Shown: positions 52,794 through 63,947 of the stretch, in pieces
Layout of the letters: the number at the start of each line of letters is the position of its first letter
How positions within the stretch are numbered: position 1 is the first letter of the stretch
Assembly (NCBI GenBank): GCA_905480195.1
Contig: CAJQPN010000003.1
Location: 87,755-151,754 of the forward strand
Origin: an uncultured Acidimicrobiales bacterium
GTDB taxonomy: Bacteria > Actinomycetota > Acidimicrobiia > Acidimicrobiales > Aldehydirespiratoraceae
Length of the DNA stretch: 64,000 nt
Direction: 5' to 3'
The notes under the pieces: model-generated
Seen by the model: the letters and a program-made list of their open reading frames with translations, nothing else
Told to the model about the DNA's origin: nothing
Database searches by the model: none
Translations under genes and position numbers: made by a program

Positions 52794-53963
52794 TCAGGTG
52801 CGGGAGTAGTCGTAGCGGCGCTTGTGAACCCCAAGGACGAGGCCGAGCGCAATCATCGACGTCAACATCGACGAACCACCGTAGGAAACCAACGGCATCG
52901 GGATGCCGGTAACAGGCATGATCCCCATCGTCATCCCAGCCGATTGAAACACCTGAAACACGAACATCGCCATCACCCCGGTGGCGAGCAACCGGTCGAA
53001 CTCGTCCGTAGCCCGCGCCGATGCCCGCCAGATCCGGAAAACGACCACACCGAACAGGGCGAGCAGCGTCGCTGCCCCGACAAAACCGAGTTCCTCCCCC
53101 GCCACCGAGAAGATGAAGTCGGTCTGCTGCTCGGGAACGAGGTTCGAACTTGTCTGCGAGCCGTTGAACAGGCCTTGACCGGTAATGCCCCCGTTCCCGA
53201 TCGCGATCTGGGACTGCTCGGCGTTATACGCGACGCGAAGCGCATCTTCACCCAGTTCTTCGACCGCCTCGTCGTCGAGCACAAAAACAGTGAGGCGATC
53301 CTTCTGGAAGTCGGCCAAGAGATCAGACGTGAGGATCAAGGAGATCACGCTGATCGCTGCCAGGAAGAGCAGAACGATCAGCCGTATCGAGATATTGCTC
53401 ATCATGACCATCACTGACGTGATCACTACGTAGACGAGAACAGTCCCGAGATCGGGCTGAACCAAGATCGGCACGATTAACAGCACAGCTGGCAGCAGCC
53501 CTGCAATCAAACGTCCGAACCCGACCCGCTCGACGCTGAAGATCGACGCAAGGGTGAAGATCAAAACGATTTTTCCAGGCTCTGACGGCTGGAACGTGAA
53601 CCCGCCAAGTCGGTACCAAGCCTGCGAACCGTTGACGGTCACCCCGAACTGCAAAACACCGAGCAGCAGCACGACTGCACCGACATACCCCAGACCCGCA
53701 AGACTCCGGAGCCGGTTGATGTGAATCATCGCAATACCAACCGCCAGACCCACCCCCATGACAGCAAAGAACGCCTGCTTCTCGAGAAACGACGTGTTAG
53801 CTGGCGTCACGTCGGTCACGGGACCGCGAGTCGCCGAGTAAACGAGCAACACACCCATGACCATGATGGCGATGGTGGACAGGATCAGCAGTGGATCGAT
53901 GACGAACCACCACGGATCATCTGGGTCCTCTCGAAACCGACCCGGAGCGAAGTTGGTGGTCAT
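52794..53963 (-). CDS. rodA: Peptidoglycan glycosyltransferase RodA (SEDS family)
   Basis: The 389-residue polytopic protein has the SEDS fold: FGVTVNGSQAWYRLGGFTFQPSEPGKIVLI-like stretch (about 113-140) with the conserved Trp/Arg/Glu, LVQPDLGTVLVY, and GGITGQGLFNG. It ends GVHKRRYDYSRT. RodA polymerises lipid II with PBP2 in lateral-wall elongation. Its start overlaps the PBP2 stop by four bases. Confidence 0.94.
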   Translation of the reverse strand: MTTNFAPGRFREDPDDPWWFVIDPLLILSTIAIMVMGVLLVYSATRGPVTDVTPANTSFLEKQAFFAVMGVGLAVGIAMIHINRLRSLAGLGYVGAVVLLLGVLQFGVTVNGSQAWYRLGGFTFQPSEPGKIVLIFTLASIFSVERVGFGRLIAGLLPAVLLIVPILVQPDLGTVLVYVVITSVMVMMSNISIRLIVLLFLAAISVISLILTSDLLADFQKDRLTVFVLDDEAVEELGEDALRVAYNAEQSQIAIGNGGITGQGLFNGSQTSSNLVPEQQTDFIFSVAGEELGFVGAATLLALFGVVVFRIWRASARATDEFDRLLATGVMAMFVFQVFQSAGMTMGIMPVTGIPMPLVSYGGSSMLTSMIALGLVLGVHKRRYDYSRT

Positions 53964-56080
53964 GGACTCGCCACCTCGACCGACCCGTCGACGAGGCCGA
54001 GCGCGTACCGAGCCGTCTCGTCGAGTGAGCGCGCCACTGGCACCGAGTCGGTCGCAATCGCTTCGAGAATCGCAGCGGTGACAGGCGCCGCCGATGCGCT
54101 ACCGAAACCCGATTCCTCCATCACGACCGCAATCGCGAACTCGGGCTCGACATCGGGAGCCACACCGGAACCAGGCCAATACACGGGCGCGTAAGCAGCG
54201 AAAAGTGATGTGTCCGCTTTCTGGGCGATGCTTGACTTGACCTCCGCTGTGCCGGTTTTCCCAGCCACCGGCCACCGCCCGAACACCGGGTTGGCGTCGA
54301 TGAACGACCGCGTTGCGGTGCCGCCCTGGCGAAGCGTCACCCCGATCAGGCCATTCTCGATCGGTTCGATGTACTCAGCGGGAAGGTCGAGATCACGAAG
54401 AACACGAGGCGAGAACTGCCGTACGAGCTCACCTTCGTAATTGGTGATCTGGACCGCGACGTTCGGCTGATGGAGGCGCCCACCATTCCCGAACGTTGCG
54501 TAGGTGTTCGCAAGCTGCAGGGGCGTGACCAAGAGCTCACCCTGGCCGATCGAGAGGTTGACGGTCGCACCAGCGAACCACTGGCTGCCGTCAACTGCAA
54601 AGACGCCTGCGTCGTACTGCCGGTCGTAGTAGGCGCGGTCGGGTACAGCACCCGACCGCTCGTACGGCAGCTGTATCCCGCTGTCGACTCCCAGCCCAAT
54701 CGCTCGCGCCCACTTCTGTATTCCCTCGTCCTGGAGATAACCGTCAGCGTCGGGCTCTTGCGGACGAAGCCAGAATCCCTCGCCACCGACTTCGTAGAAG
54801 TACGTGTCGCTCGAGACCCGGAGCGCACCTCGCAGGTCGACCCACCTGCTGCCGTTGAAGGGGCTCGAGAACCGACAGGTCGAGGACTCCTCGAAACAGC
54901 GACTGTAGATGTAGGAACCCTGATCGTTGTAGAGGGCATCGGGTGAACGAAGCGCGTCTGTGCCATCTCCAAGCACCCCTTCTTGGAGTGCAGCCAAAGC
55001 CGTGACCAGCTTGAACGTCGAACCTGGGGCGTAGGTACCCTGAATTGCCCGGTTCAGAATGGGAGAGAAGTTCTCCTCACTGATCAGCTCGCTGAACTTT
55101 GTGGCCGTGATGCCCTGCACGAAGTCGGCCGGTTCGTACGTCGGGAACGATGCCATGGCCAAGAGATCCCCGTTGCGCGGATCGATCATCACCACACTGC
55201 CGGCCGGAGCGACGATCGGAGGATCACCCTCGTCGGCGCCTCGGAGTCGAGCGCTGCGTAGCCCATTGGCCAACTCCCGCTCGGCAAGCATCTGGAGATC
55301 AAGATCGATCGAGAGCCACACATCATTGCCGGGTATCGGCGCCTCGTAACGCTCCTTGACCTCACCGACGACCCGAAGGCTTGCGTTGATCTCCAGCCAG
55401 CGTGTCCCTGGGACGCCCCGAAGCTCGCTCTCGAAGATCCGTTCGATACCTGTCTTCCCGATCTCGTGGTTGAGCTGATACGTCTTCGCACGATCGGCCT
55501 CGGGATCAACCTGTGCCTGTTTTTGCTCCCATTCGGACCGGTTAATCGGGCCGACATACCCCAACAGATGGGCAGCCAGTGAGCCATACGGGTAAGAACG
55601 AACCGTGCGTTTGACGATCTCGACGCCCGGGAACTCGTCAGGCCGTTCACCGAGAAAGACGAGCAACTCCGGGTTCACGTCAATCGCCACAGGAATTCGT
55701 TCGTAGGGCCCGAAGGACTGGTCGTCGAATTCATCGACAATTGCTTCGACCTTGACCAGCCGACCACTGCGGCTGACTGCGATGGCGAGGCGGAGGAACA
55801 TTGCGTCACGTTCGACAGGCTCGAGGTCCTCCATCACAGTCCGGTCGATCGTGACAACCTGAACAACTTTGTTGTCGACGATGACGCGCCCGTTGCGGTC
55901 GAGGATCCGGCCACGCGGTGCTTCTTCATAGACAGGTTCGAGCACGTTGGTGAGGGCCTGCTCCTGGAACTCCGCTCGCATCGACTCGACACCTTGCAGG
56001 TACCAGAGCCGGGCCCCAAGTGCACAGAACAGCATCAACGACGCAAAGGCGAACATTCGCATACGGACAAGTGCATCCAT
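53960..56080 (-). CDS. mrdA: Penicillin-binding protein 2 (transpeptidase)
   Basis: The 706-residue bitopic membrane protein has one N-terminal helix (MRMFAFASLMLFCALGARLWYL), a pedestal domain, and a transpeptidase domain. The motifs are STFK (in GTYAPGSTFKLVTA), SIGQG (the SxN-like motif) and KTGT (VAGKTGTAEV). PBP2 crosslinks side-wall peptidoglycan with RodA. The start used is ATG 56080, which shares its A with the mreD stop (TGATG); an upstream in-frame ATG at 56113 would add 11 residues inside mreD. Confidence 0.95.
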   Translation of the reverse strand: MDALVRMRMFAFASLMLFCALGARLWYLQGVESMRAEFQEQALTNVLEPVYEEAPRGRILDRNGRVIVDNKVVQVVTIDRTVMEDLEPVERDAMFLRLAIAVSRSGRLVKVEAIVDEFDDQSFGPYERIPVAIDVNPELLVFLGERPDEFPGVEIVKRTVRSYPYGSLAAHLLGYVGPINRSEWEQKQAQVDPEADRAKTYQLNHEIGKTGIERIFESELRGVPGTRWLEINASLRVVGEVKERYEAPIPGNDVWLSIDLDLQMLAERELANGLRSARLRGADEGDPPIVAPAGSVVMIDPRNGDLLAMASFPTYEPADFVQGITATKFSELISEENFSPILNRAIQGTYAPGSTFKLVTALAALQEGVLGDGTDALRSPDALYNDQGSYIYSRCFEESSTCRFSSPFNGSRWVDLRGALRVSSDTYFYEVGGEGFWLRPQEPDADGYLQDEGIQKWARAIGLGVDSGIQLPYERSGAVPDRAYYDRQYDAGVFAVDGSQWFAGATVNLSIGQGELLVTPLQLANTYATFGNGGRLHQPNVAVQITNYEGELVRQFSPRVLRDLDLPAEYIEPIENGLIGVTLRQGGTATRSFIDANPVFGRWPVAGKTGTAEVKSSIAQKADTSLFAAYAPVYWPGSGVAPDVEPEFAIAVVMEESGFGSASAAPVTAAILEAIATDSVPVARSLDETARYALGLVDGSVEVASP

Positions 56081-56574
56081 CAGCGCATCGTCCCTTCCCC
56101 ACCGAGTGCCCACACCATGATCGGCGACGCCAATGGAGTCAGCACCGCATTGACACTCCCGACGATCAACGCGATCCGAAACATGTCGATGCGCAACAGC
56201 TCAGCCGACCCCATGATCCCTCCGATGAGGGCATACCCGAGCACAGCCGTTCCGCTCGCCACGAAGACCACCATGACCAGATGCATGCGGCTGTCTTGGA
56301 AAAGACCCTCATTGAACTTGGCGACTGCATACGCGACGATCGCAAGCGTGAGCGCCGTTACACCGAGCGGCGTCGGGAGGTAGACGTCCCATATCAAACC
56401 GGCGATGAACGCCACCAGCGGTCCTCGTTCCGAGCCGATGAGAAAGGCAGCGAAGACAGCGAGCAGCGAGAGCAGTTCCGGTGCCACCCCAAAGAAACGG
56501 ACGTCGACGAACACGGTGAGTTGCACGAGTAAGGCAGCAAGCATCACTGCTCCGAGGCGGAACGGCACACTCAC
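56080..56574 (-). CDS. mreD: Rod-shape-determining protein MreD
   Basis: The 164-residue hydrophobic protein has about five membrane helices and typical MreD features (FFGVAPELLSLLAVFAAFLIGSERGPLVAFIAGLIWD). It links MreC to the elongation machinery. The ends overlap mreC by four bases and PBP2 by one. Confidence 0.93.
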   Translation of the reverse strand: MSVPFRLGAVMLAALLVQLTVFVDVRFFGVAPELLSLLAVFAAFLIGSERGPLVAFIAGLIWDVYLPTPLGVTALTLAIVAYAVAKFNEGLFQDSRMHLVMVVFVASGTAVLGYALIGGIMGSAELLRIDMFRIALIVGSVNAVLTPLASPIMVWALGGEGTMR

Positions 56575-57509
56575 TGGCCGGCCTCCGGTTCCTGCGGGAC
56601 CTCGATGTTGAGAGGAATGCTGGTGCTCGGCGTGGGGACCATTGGTACCTGGTCCACCCCCAAAGCGAGTAGCACGGTCACGTAGCTGAGGTCGCGGACA
56701 TCATTTGCCAATTCGACCTCGACAATCATTGCGATGTCATTCTCCGGGTCGAGGTAGACGTCCGTTATCCGGCCAAGCGGAATCTCGGCCGGATAGCGAC
56801 TGCTCGCCGCCGTGACGACCACCGAACCGATAGCGGGAAAGAGGGTCTGATCGTCACCCTCAGGCCACTCAAGCCCCCGATCGATCACGAAGGTGAGCGG
56901 GTCGTCAGGAATGGTGCGGCCAAGGCCGACCTCGTCGGTCGATGCGAGGCGCACACCGATCACGAGATTCGGATCGCTCAGGAGCTGAACGTTGGCGGTG
57001 ATGGCATCCACGCGGTCGACACGCCCGACCAGGCCCGCGCCAGTCACCACCGCCATGCCAGGCCGGATTCCGTGGTTCGAGCCCTTGTCGATCGTGATGA
57101 CGTGATCGTCGAAGTTGCCGACGGCGGTCCGAACCACGCTTGCCGTCTCGGTAGGGATCGTTGGGAGGTACGTGATCTCAGTCGCCTCAAGCAAGCGCCG
57201 GAACGCCTCTCGTTCGGCCTCGGCGGCGAGTTGCGCCCCCAGCGCGTCGTCAAGGTCTTCGCGGAGCTGGTCACGTTCGGCGGCAAGGTCGCCGTAATCA
57301 AAGATGGCGTTCCACGCGTTTGCGAACGGAGACACAACAGCACCGGTAACTTCCGCAACCGGGTGAAGCAGGTCACGCATCCAGCGCTGAGCGGTTCCGA
57401 TCGGGCCGAAACCGCTGAGGTCGAGGCTCAGCAGGGTGATCGCCGTGAGGGCCAAGAGCACCAGCCGGTGCCGACCACGGTCCCGTCCACCTCCCTGCGG
57501 GAGCACCAT
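56571..57509 (-). CDS. mreC: Rod-shape-determining protein MreC
   Basis: The 312-residue product has one membrane helix (about 17-38), a coiled coil (about 80-110: AAERDQLREDLDDALGAQLAAEAEREAFRRLLE-like), and the extracytoplasmic beta domain (about 115-295: VVTGAGLVGRVDRVDAITANVQLLSDPN). A short proline-rich tail ends it. MreC scaffolds PBP2 and MreD outside the membrane. It starts ten bases after mreB. Confidence 0.94.
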   Translation of the reverse strand: MVLPQGGGRDRGRHRLVLLALTAITLLSLDLSGFGPIGTAQRWMRDLLHPVAEVTGAVVSPFANAWNAIFDYGDLAAERDQLREDLDDALGAQLAAEAEREAFRRLLEATEITYLPTIPTETASVVRTAVGNFDDHVITIDKGSNHGIRPGMAVVTGAGLVGRVDRVDAITANVQLLSDPNLVIGVRLASTDEVGLGRTIPDDPLTFVIDRGLEWPEGDDQTLFPAIGSVVVTAASSRYPAEIPLGRITDVYLDPENDIAMIVEVELANDVRDLSYVTVLLALGVDQVPMVPTPSTSIPLNIEVPQEPEAGQ

Positions 57510-57519
57510 GGGGCTGCGT

Positions 57520-58569
<1,050 letters not shown>

Positions 58570-58658
58570 GATTGGCCACGGCCTTTGTCGTCGACCTCAA
58601 AGCGAGGGTGCGCTCGATGCACACAAGGCCGCATCCTTACGAGATTTGGCCGAACCTA

Positions 58659-58689
58659 AGTGTAAGCGCGCCCAGTCACCGAATTGCAA
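58659..58689 (-). promoter_or_regulatory. Candidate promoter of the mreB operon
   Basis: On the minus strand a TACACT hexamer (58664-58659) has a TTGCAA 19 bases upstream (58689-58684). The -10 is good; the spacing is longer than the ideal 17, so the -35 is uncertain. The predicted leader is ~85 bases. Confidence 0.35.
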
Positions 58690-58761
58690 CACTTCTCGAC
58701 TGGGTACCCGGTTGAGCACGCAGGGTGAGGAGAGCGGCGAACGGGGCCGATGCCCTTGGCT

Positions 58762-59169
58762 CTACAGATCAGGGAAGAAGATACTGATCTCGCGCGCAGC
58801 CGATTCGGCGGAGTCAGAGCCGTGAATCAGATTCTCGGTGAAGATGGTCCCGAGATCACCCCGAATCGTGCCCGGGGCGGCCAGCATGGGGTTCGTAGCG
58901 CCCATCATCTCTCGAACGGTCGCCCAAGTCCCCTCAGGGCCCTCCAGCACGGCAACGAGGGCCGGGCCGCGACTCATGAACGCAACCAGATCGTCGTAGA
59001 AGCCCTTGCCAACGTGCTCCTCGTAGTGTTGGCCCAGCGTGTCGGCATCAAGGGTCCGCAGCTCGGCAGCGACGATCACGAATCCCTTCGTTTCGAAGCG
59101 GCTCAGAATCTGGCCCACGAGGCCGCGCTCGACCGAGTCGGGCTTACAGATGATGAAAGTGCGTTCCAT
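58762..59169 (-). CDS. ndk: Nucleoside-diphosphate kinase
   Basis: The 135-residue enzyme begins MERTFIICKPDSVERG and has the active-site His motif appearing as GDLGTIFTENLIHGSDS (the His after NLI). It transfers the terminal phosphate among nucleoside triphosphates. ATG 59169 was chosen because the family begins MxRTFxxxKPDxVxRG; an upstream GTG-type start would add ten unconserved residues. Confidence 0.96.
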   Translation of the reverse strand: MERTFIICKPDSVERGLVGQILSRFETKGFVIVAAELRTLDADTLGQHYEEHVGKGFYDDLVAFMSRGPALVAVLEGPEGTWATVREMMGATNPMLAAPGTIRGDLGTIFTENLIHGSDSAESAAREISIFFPDL

Positions 59170-59340
59170 GGCGGTGAGGCTAGCGGTGACCCTCGCCAAT
59201 CAACCCGAGTCGGCTCCGTCGCAGACCGACGAGAACAGTCATCGCCTTGCGCCAACTTTTCACCCATACCGATGAACACGTCGCCATGGCCATGACGTTC
59301 GGCGCTCCCACATCTTGCGAAGAGTTACGCTCCAGCCAAC

Positions 59341-60639
59341 TCAGAGTTCGTCAGCGATAGAGCGGATCCGGCCCACGACCGGATTGGTGCCGGCAACCAC
59401 GATCAGATCATCGTCTTCGGCTTGGCCAAGGAGGTGCTCAATGGCCGCATCGACGTCGACAACTGCGTCGGCGGTGCCCCCTGCGCTGCGAACCGCTGCG
59501 GCGAGAGCGTCGGCGTGAATCCCTCGGGCCGTTGGAGCTGTGCAGGTGACAACGAGTTGGTATTCGTGAACTCGTAGGGCACGGCAGATGTCGATGGGAA
59601 CACGTCCGTCCTGCATGCCGAGAAGCAGGAACCGGCGACCACCGTGTGAGAAGTCATCGGTAAGAGTTTCGGCGAGTGCGACAGCACCCGGGACGTTGTG
59701 AGCAGTGTCGAGCAGGATCATCGGCGATCGACGCACGAATTCGAGTCGACCGGGCACGACCACACCACCAAGTGCCTCTTCGACGACGTCGCCCGGCAGC
59801 GCCGCACCGAAGAACTCTTCGACCGCTGTGATGGCGAGCGATGCATTTGTCGCCTGAAAGGTGCCATGGAGCCCGAGGAAAACATCGTCGTACACCGCCC
59901 GTGGCGTGCGCAGTGAGACCAACCGACCACCAACGGCCAGACGATCCTCCACCACATCGAAGTCGTGGCCGCGCACCACGGCTCGCTCCGGCCCCTCATC
60001 GAGAAAGATCGGGACGAGCCGCGGATCTTCCTCACCGAGAACCAGCGTGCTCGTAGCCTCAATGATTCCGGCCTTCTCGCCTGCGATCACTGACTGCCAG
60101 TCACCCTCACCAGTGCTGTGGTCGAGACCGACGTTGGTTACACAGGCGACCTGGGCCTCGACCACATTGGTTGCGTCGTACCGGCCAAGCATGCCGACCT
60201 CGATCACAGCCACATCGACTGCCTCGTTCGCAAAGTGAAGCAGCGCCGCAGCGGTGACTGTCTCAAACCAGGTGGCAGCCACGGTGTCGTGGGCTTCGAG
60301 CGCCAACACAACGTCACCGATTACTTCGCCGAATGCATCCTCGGAGATCGTCTCACCACCGGTGCGGATTCGCTCTGCAGTCGACTCGAGATGAGGGCTG
60401 AGGTACGCACCCGTGCGAAGACCCATGCCCTCGAGGAGTGCTTCCATCATCCGGACCGACGAGCCTTTGCCGTTGGTCCCGGTGACGTGAATGACCGGGT
60501 ATGACCGGTGTGGTTCACCGAGCATGGCCATGATCTCGACCATCGGATCGGTGCTCAGGCCAGCGACCGCTCCGGCCCTCGGGACGGCTTCATGATTGAT
60601 CAGCCCGTCGAGATGGGCGATCGCTTCCTCGTACTTCAC
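59341..60639 (-). CDS. folC: Folylpolyglutamate/dihydrofolate synthase
   Basis: The 432-residue Mur-ligase-family enzyme carries the ATP loop HVTGTNGKGSSVRMMEALL and the LSPHLES motif, then LDHSTGEGDW and LLDTAHNVPGA. It adds glutamate to dihydropteroate or folates. It is six bases upstream of... the next minus-strand gene is clpX at 60646-61899, which precedes it; folC is downstream of clpX. It shares the folate pathway with folP at 16523-17359. Confidence 0.94.
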   Translation of the reverse strand: MKYEEAIAHLDGLINHEAVPRAGAVAGLSTDPMVEIMAMLGEPHRSYPVIHVTGTNGKGSSVRMMEALLEGMGLRTGAYLSPHLESTAERIRTGGETISEDAFGEVIGDVVLALEAHDTVAATWFETVTAAALLHFANEAVDVAVIEVGMLGRYDATNVVEAQVACVTNVGLDHSTGEGDWQSVIAGEKAGIIEATSTLVLGEEDPRLVPIFLDEGPERAVVRGHDFDVVEDRLAVGGRLVSLRTPRAVYDDVFLGLHGTFQATNASLAITAVEEFFGAALPGDVVEEALGGVVVPGRLEFVRRSPMILLDTAHNVPGAVALAETLTDDFSHGGRRFLLLGMQDGRVPIDICRALRVHEYQLVVTCTAPTARGIHADALAAAVRSAGGTADAVVDVDAAIEHLLGQAEDDDLIVVAGTNPVVGRIRSIADEL

Positions 60640-60645
60640 CCGCAG

Positions 60646-61899
60646 CTAGCTGGCACGGCGGTCGGCACCGACCGTGATGATCTCAGGGATCGCATCGCCA
60701 AGCACCGAATCGCGGGTAACGACGACTTTCGTCACGTCGTCACGGCCGGGGATGTCGTACATCGTCTCGAGGAGGGTCTCTTCGAGGATGGCTCGCAGAC
60801 CGCGAGCACCGGTATTGCGCTTGATCGCCTCATCAGCGATTGCGTCGAGGGCGTCTGGGGTAAAGGCGAGTTCGACGTTTTCAAATTCGAACATTTTGCA
60901 GTACTGCTTGATCACGGCGTTGCGGGGCTCGGTGAGAATCTCGACGAGCGCCTCACGTTCAAGATGGTTGACCGCCCCGACAACCGGCATGCGGCCGATG
61001 AACTCCGGAATCAGACCGAACTTGGTGAGATCTTCGGGGAGCACGTCGTTGAAGATCGCTCCGAGATCCTTGTCTTCGGGGCGACGGATGTCTGCACCGA
61101 ATCCCACCCCCTTCGCTCCCACGCGGTTCTCAACGATCTTCTCAATGCCGGCGAATGCTCCACCACAGATGAACAAGATGTTCGTCGTGTCGATCTGCAA
61201 AAACTCCTGGTGTGGATGTTTTCGCCCGCCTTGGGGCGGCACCGCTGCCGAGGTGCCCTCGAGGATCTTGAGAAGCGCCTGTTGCACACCCTCACCGGAG
61301 ACATCGCGGGTGATCGACGGGTTCTCGCTCTTCCGTGCGACCTTGTCGATCTCGTCGATATAAATGATGCCGGTCTCAGCCTTCTTGATGTCGTAGTCCG
61401 CCGCCTGAATCAGTTTGAGGAGGATGTTCTCGACATCTTCACCGACGTAGCCGGCCTCGGTCAGCGCCGTGGCATCGGCGATCGCAAACGGGACGTTGAG
61501 CATCCGGGCCAACGTCTGCGCCATGTAGGTCTTGCCACAGCCGGTGGGGCCAATGAGCAAAATGTTGGACTTGGACAGTTCGACTTCGCCATCAAGATTG
61601 TTGTCGAGTTCGATGCGCTTGTAGTGGTTGTAGACCGCGACCGACAGGATCCGCTTCGCCTGATCCTGACCGACGATGTAGTCGTTCAGAAACGAGTAGA
61701 TCTCGCGCGGCGACGGGAGTTCACCGAGACTGACGTCGGTGGTCTCGGCCAGCTCTTCCTCGATGATCTCGTTGCAGAGATCAATGCACTCGTCGCAGAT
61801 GTACACGCCGGGGCCTGCGATCAGCTTCTTGACCTGCTTCTGCGACTTGCCGCAGAAGGAACACTTCAGGAGTTCCCCACCCTCACCGAACTTGGCCAC
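60646..61899 (-). CDS. clpX: ATP-dependent Clp protease ATPase subunit ClpX
   Basis: The 417-residue AAA+ unfoldase has an N-terminal zinc domain ([30 protein letters not shown]), Walker [16 protein letters not shown], Walker [15 protein letters not shown], and the pore loop GYVGEDVE. The [15 protein letters not shown] region and C-terminal [17 protein letters not shown] complete it. ClpX feeds substrates to ClpP, encoded just upstream. Confidence 0.97.
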   Translation of the reverse strand: MAKFGEGGELLKCSFCGKSQKQVKKLIAGPGVYICDECIDLCNEIIEEELAETTDVSLGELPSPREIYSFLNDYIVGQDQAKRILSVAVYNHYKRIELDNNLDGEVELSKSNILLIGPTGCGKTYMAQTLARMLNVPFAIADATALTEAGYVGEDVENILLKLIQAADYDIKKAETGIIYIDEIDKVARKSENPSITRDVSGEGVQQALLKILEGTSAAVPPQGGRKHPHQEFLQIDTTNILFICGGAFAGIEKIVENRVGAKGVGFGADIRRPEDKDLGAIFNDVLPEDLTKFGLIPEFIGRMPVVGAVNHLEREALVEILTEPRNAVIKQYCKMFEFENVELAFTPDALDAIADEAIKRNTGARGLRAILEETLLETMYDIPGRDDVTKVVVTRDSVLGDAIPEIITVGADRRAS

Positions 61900-61919
61900 G
61901 CAGTCGTCCCCTGACAGTC

Positions 61920-62567
61920 CTAGCTGACGGCCGTGATCGGCCCGCTGTTGTCGACCACATTACGCGTTTCGATCACCTCATCGATGATTCCATACGCTTT
62001 CGCCTCAGCCGCGGTCATCACGAAGTCGCGATCGGTGTCGGCGGCGATCTTCTCAACCGTCTGACCGGTGTGGTGTGCGAGTACCTCTTCAAGGCTTCTC
62101 TTCATGCGCTGGATCTCGGCGGCGATGAGTTCGATGTCGCTCGCCTGACCCTGGGCACCGGCGTACGGCTGGTGGATCAGGATGCGAGCGTGGGGCAGCG
62201 CAAGACGCTTTCCCTTGGCGCCTGCGGCGAGCAGCACCGCGGCCGCCGATGCAGCCTGGCCGAAACAGATCGTGGTGATGTCGGGCTTGATGTACGACAT
62301 CGTGTCGTAAATGGCGAACAGCGCGTTGATGTCGCCACCCGGGCTGTTGATGTAGAGGTTGATGTCCTTGTCGGGGTTCTCCGACTCGAGGTGAAGAAGC
62401 TGGGCGCAGATCAGGTTGGCGATCGTGTCGTCGATCGGTGTGCCCACGAAGATGATGTTTTCCTTCAGCAGCTTCGAGTAGAGGTCGTAGCCACGCTCAC
62501 CACGGTTGGTCTGCTCAACGACTGTTGGGACGAGGTAGTTGCGGGGGGAGATGTCCATTGCGCTCAC
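61920..62567 (-). CDS. clpP: ATP-dependent Clp protease proteolytic subunit ClpP
   Basis: The 215-residue serine protease has the catalytic Ser in [15 protein letters not shown], His in [11 protein letters not shown] and Asp in [15 protein letters not shown]. Its substrate loop [18 protein letters not shown] is standard. ClpP assembles into a two-ring barrel with ClpX. The usual MxAF after the Ser is replaced by AAAV, a small change near the active site. It lies six bases after tig. Confidence 0.96.
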   Translation of the reverse strand: MSAMDISPRNYLVPTVVEQTNRGERGYDLYSKLLKENIIFVGTPIDDTIANLICAQLLHLESENPDKDINLYINSPGGDINALFAIYDTMSYIKPDITTICFGQAASAAAVLLAAGAKGKRLALPHARILIHQPYAGAQGQASDIELIAAEIQRMKRSLEEVLAHHTGQTVEKIAADTDRDFVMTAAEAKAYGIIDEVIETRNVVDNSGPITAVS

Positions 62568-62573
62568 TTTGCC

Positions 62574-63947
62574 TTATTCCTCTTCCTCATGGTCGTCACC
62601 GGATGTGACGTCTTGATCCGTGTCTGCCACCTCGGGGAATTCCAAGGAGGCTCGGTCAACCGAAACACCATCTTCGTCGACCAACTCGACATTTTCGGTG
62701 AGCCACTCCATCGCAGCCTGCTTCCCGAGGTCAGCGCGCAGGGCGGAAAGCTGCCCAACTGCGGCGAGTCGCTGGCGAAGATCAACAGCGTCCTGACCGG
62801 ACTGGGCCGCCATCTGGGCAAGGGTTTCGTCGATCTTTTCGTCGTCGGGGATCAGGCCTTCGAGTTCTGCAACACTCCGCAACGCAAGATCTACCTTCAC
62901 AGCCTGCTCAGCCGGTAGACGAAACTCGTCGGCGAGTGTCTCGGCAGTCTGACCGACCGCTTCGAGATACGCCCCGACGTCCATCCCCTGCTGCTGTAGG
63001 CGCCCAACGAGGTCTTGGATGCGGGCATTGATCTCGTTCTCGATCATCGATTCCGGGATCTCGTCGGTGACGAGAGCGGCGACGGCCTCAGCCGTGTTCT
63101 GCTGCAGTGCCATCCGTGCCTGGTTGATGCGCATCATGCTCATGCGGGCCACCATGTCGGCGCGTAGATCCTCGACCGTCTCGAACTCGGAGTTGGCCTT
63201 GGCGAAGTCGTCGTTGAGTTCCGGTAACACCGCTTCCTTGACCTCTTTGACAGAGATCTTGAACACGAGCGGAGCCTCCTCTTCGGGATCGGGGTGGGGG
63301 GCCTCAAACTCGACGTCGTCACCGGCGGATGCGCCGCGAAGGTTCTCGTCGATCTCGGCGACGACGGCGCCGCTACCGACCTCGTAGTCGTAGTCGGTGG
63401 TCGTCAGACCAGGTACCGCCTCGCCCTCGTGTTCGCATTCGATGTCGATCGTGACGTGGTCGCCGTCGGCGGCGGCCCTCTCAACAGACTCGAGTTCGGC
63501 GAAGTTCTTCCGGAGGTTGTCGATCTGCTCGTCGATCTCCTCACCGGAGGGGACCGGGTTGGGGATCTCGACACGAAGGCCGTCGTAACCGGCGGCGTTG
63601 ACATTCGGCCGAACCTCGACGACCGCCTCGAACACGACGGGGCCTTCTTCTTGGCCGCCGGTGATCTCTATTTCGGGCGGCGCAACGACATCGACGTCGT
63701 GTTCGATCACGGCCTGGGCGTAGTACTCAGGCATTGACTCGCGAAGGGCTTCTTCGCGACCGATCTGGTGGCCGAACTGGACCTCTAGGAGCCGACGGGG
63801 TGCCTTGCCGGGCCGGAAGCCCGGCATCCGGACCTCCTTCGCAATGCGCTTGAACGCAGCGTCGACAGCGGAATCGAATTCCGCCTCGTCGACCTCGACG
63901 TTCAGCTTCACCCGGTTGTCTTCGAGAGTCTCGACAGTGCTCTTCAC
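62574..63947 (-). CDS. tig: Trigger factor
   Basis: The 457-residue ribosome-bound chaperone has the N-terminal ribosome-binding signature (FKRIAKEVRMPGFRPGKAPRRLLE), a PPIase-like middle domain (about 150-245), and a C-terminal helical cradle. An acidic tail (DDHEEEE) ends it. It starts with GTG at 63947; TAGGCT lies eight bases upstream, suggesting a leaderless or very short leader. tig-clpP-clpX is a conserved order. Confidence 0.95.
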   Translation of the reverse strand: MKSTVETLEDNRVKLNVEVDEAEFDSAVDAAFKRIAKEVRMPGFRPGKAPRRLLEVQFGHQIGREEALRESMPEYYAQAVIEHDVDVVAPPEIEITGGQEEGPVVFEAVVEVRPNVNAAGYDGLRVEIPNPVPSGEEIDEQIDNLRKNFAELESVERAAADGDHVTIDIECEHEGEAVPGLTTTDYDYEVGSGAVVAEIDENLRGASAGDDVEFEAPHPDPEEEAPLVFKISVKEVKEAVLPELNDDFAKANSEFETVEDLRADMVARMSMMRINQARMALQQNTAEAVAALVTDEIPESMIENEINARIQDLVGRLQQQGMDVGAYLEAVGQTAETLADEFRLPAEQAVKVDLALRSVAELEGLIPDDEKIDETLAQMAAQSGQDAVDLRQRLAAVGQLSALRADLGKQAAMEWLTENVELVDEDGVSVDRASLEFPEVADTDQDVTSGDDHEEEE

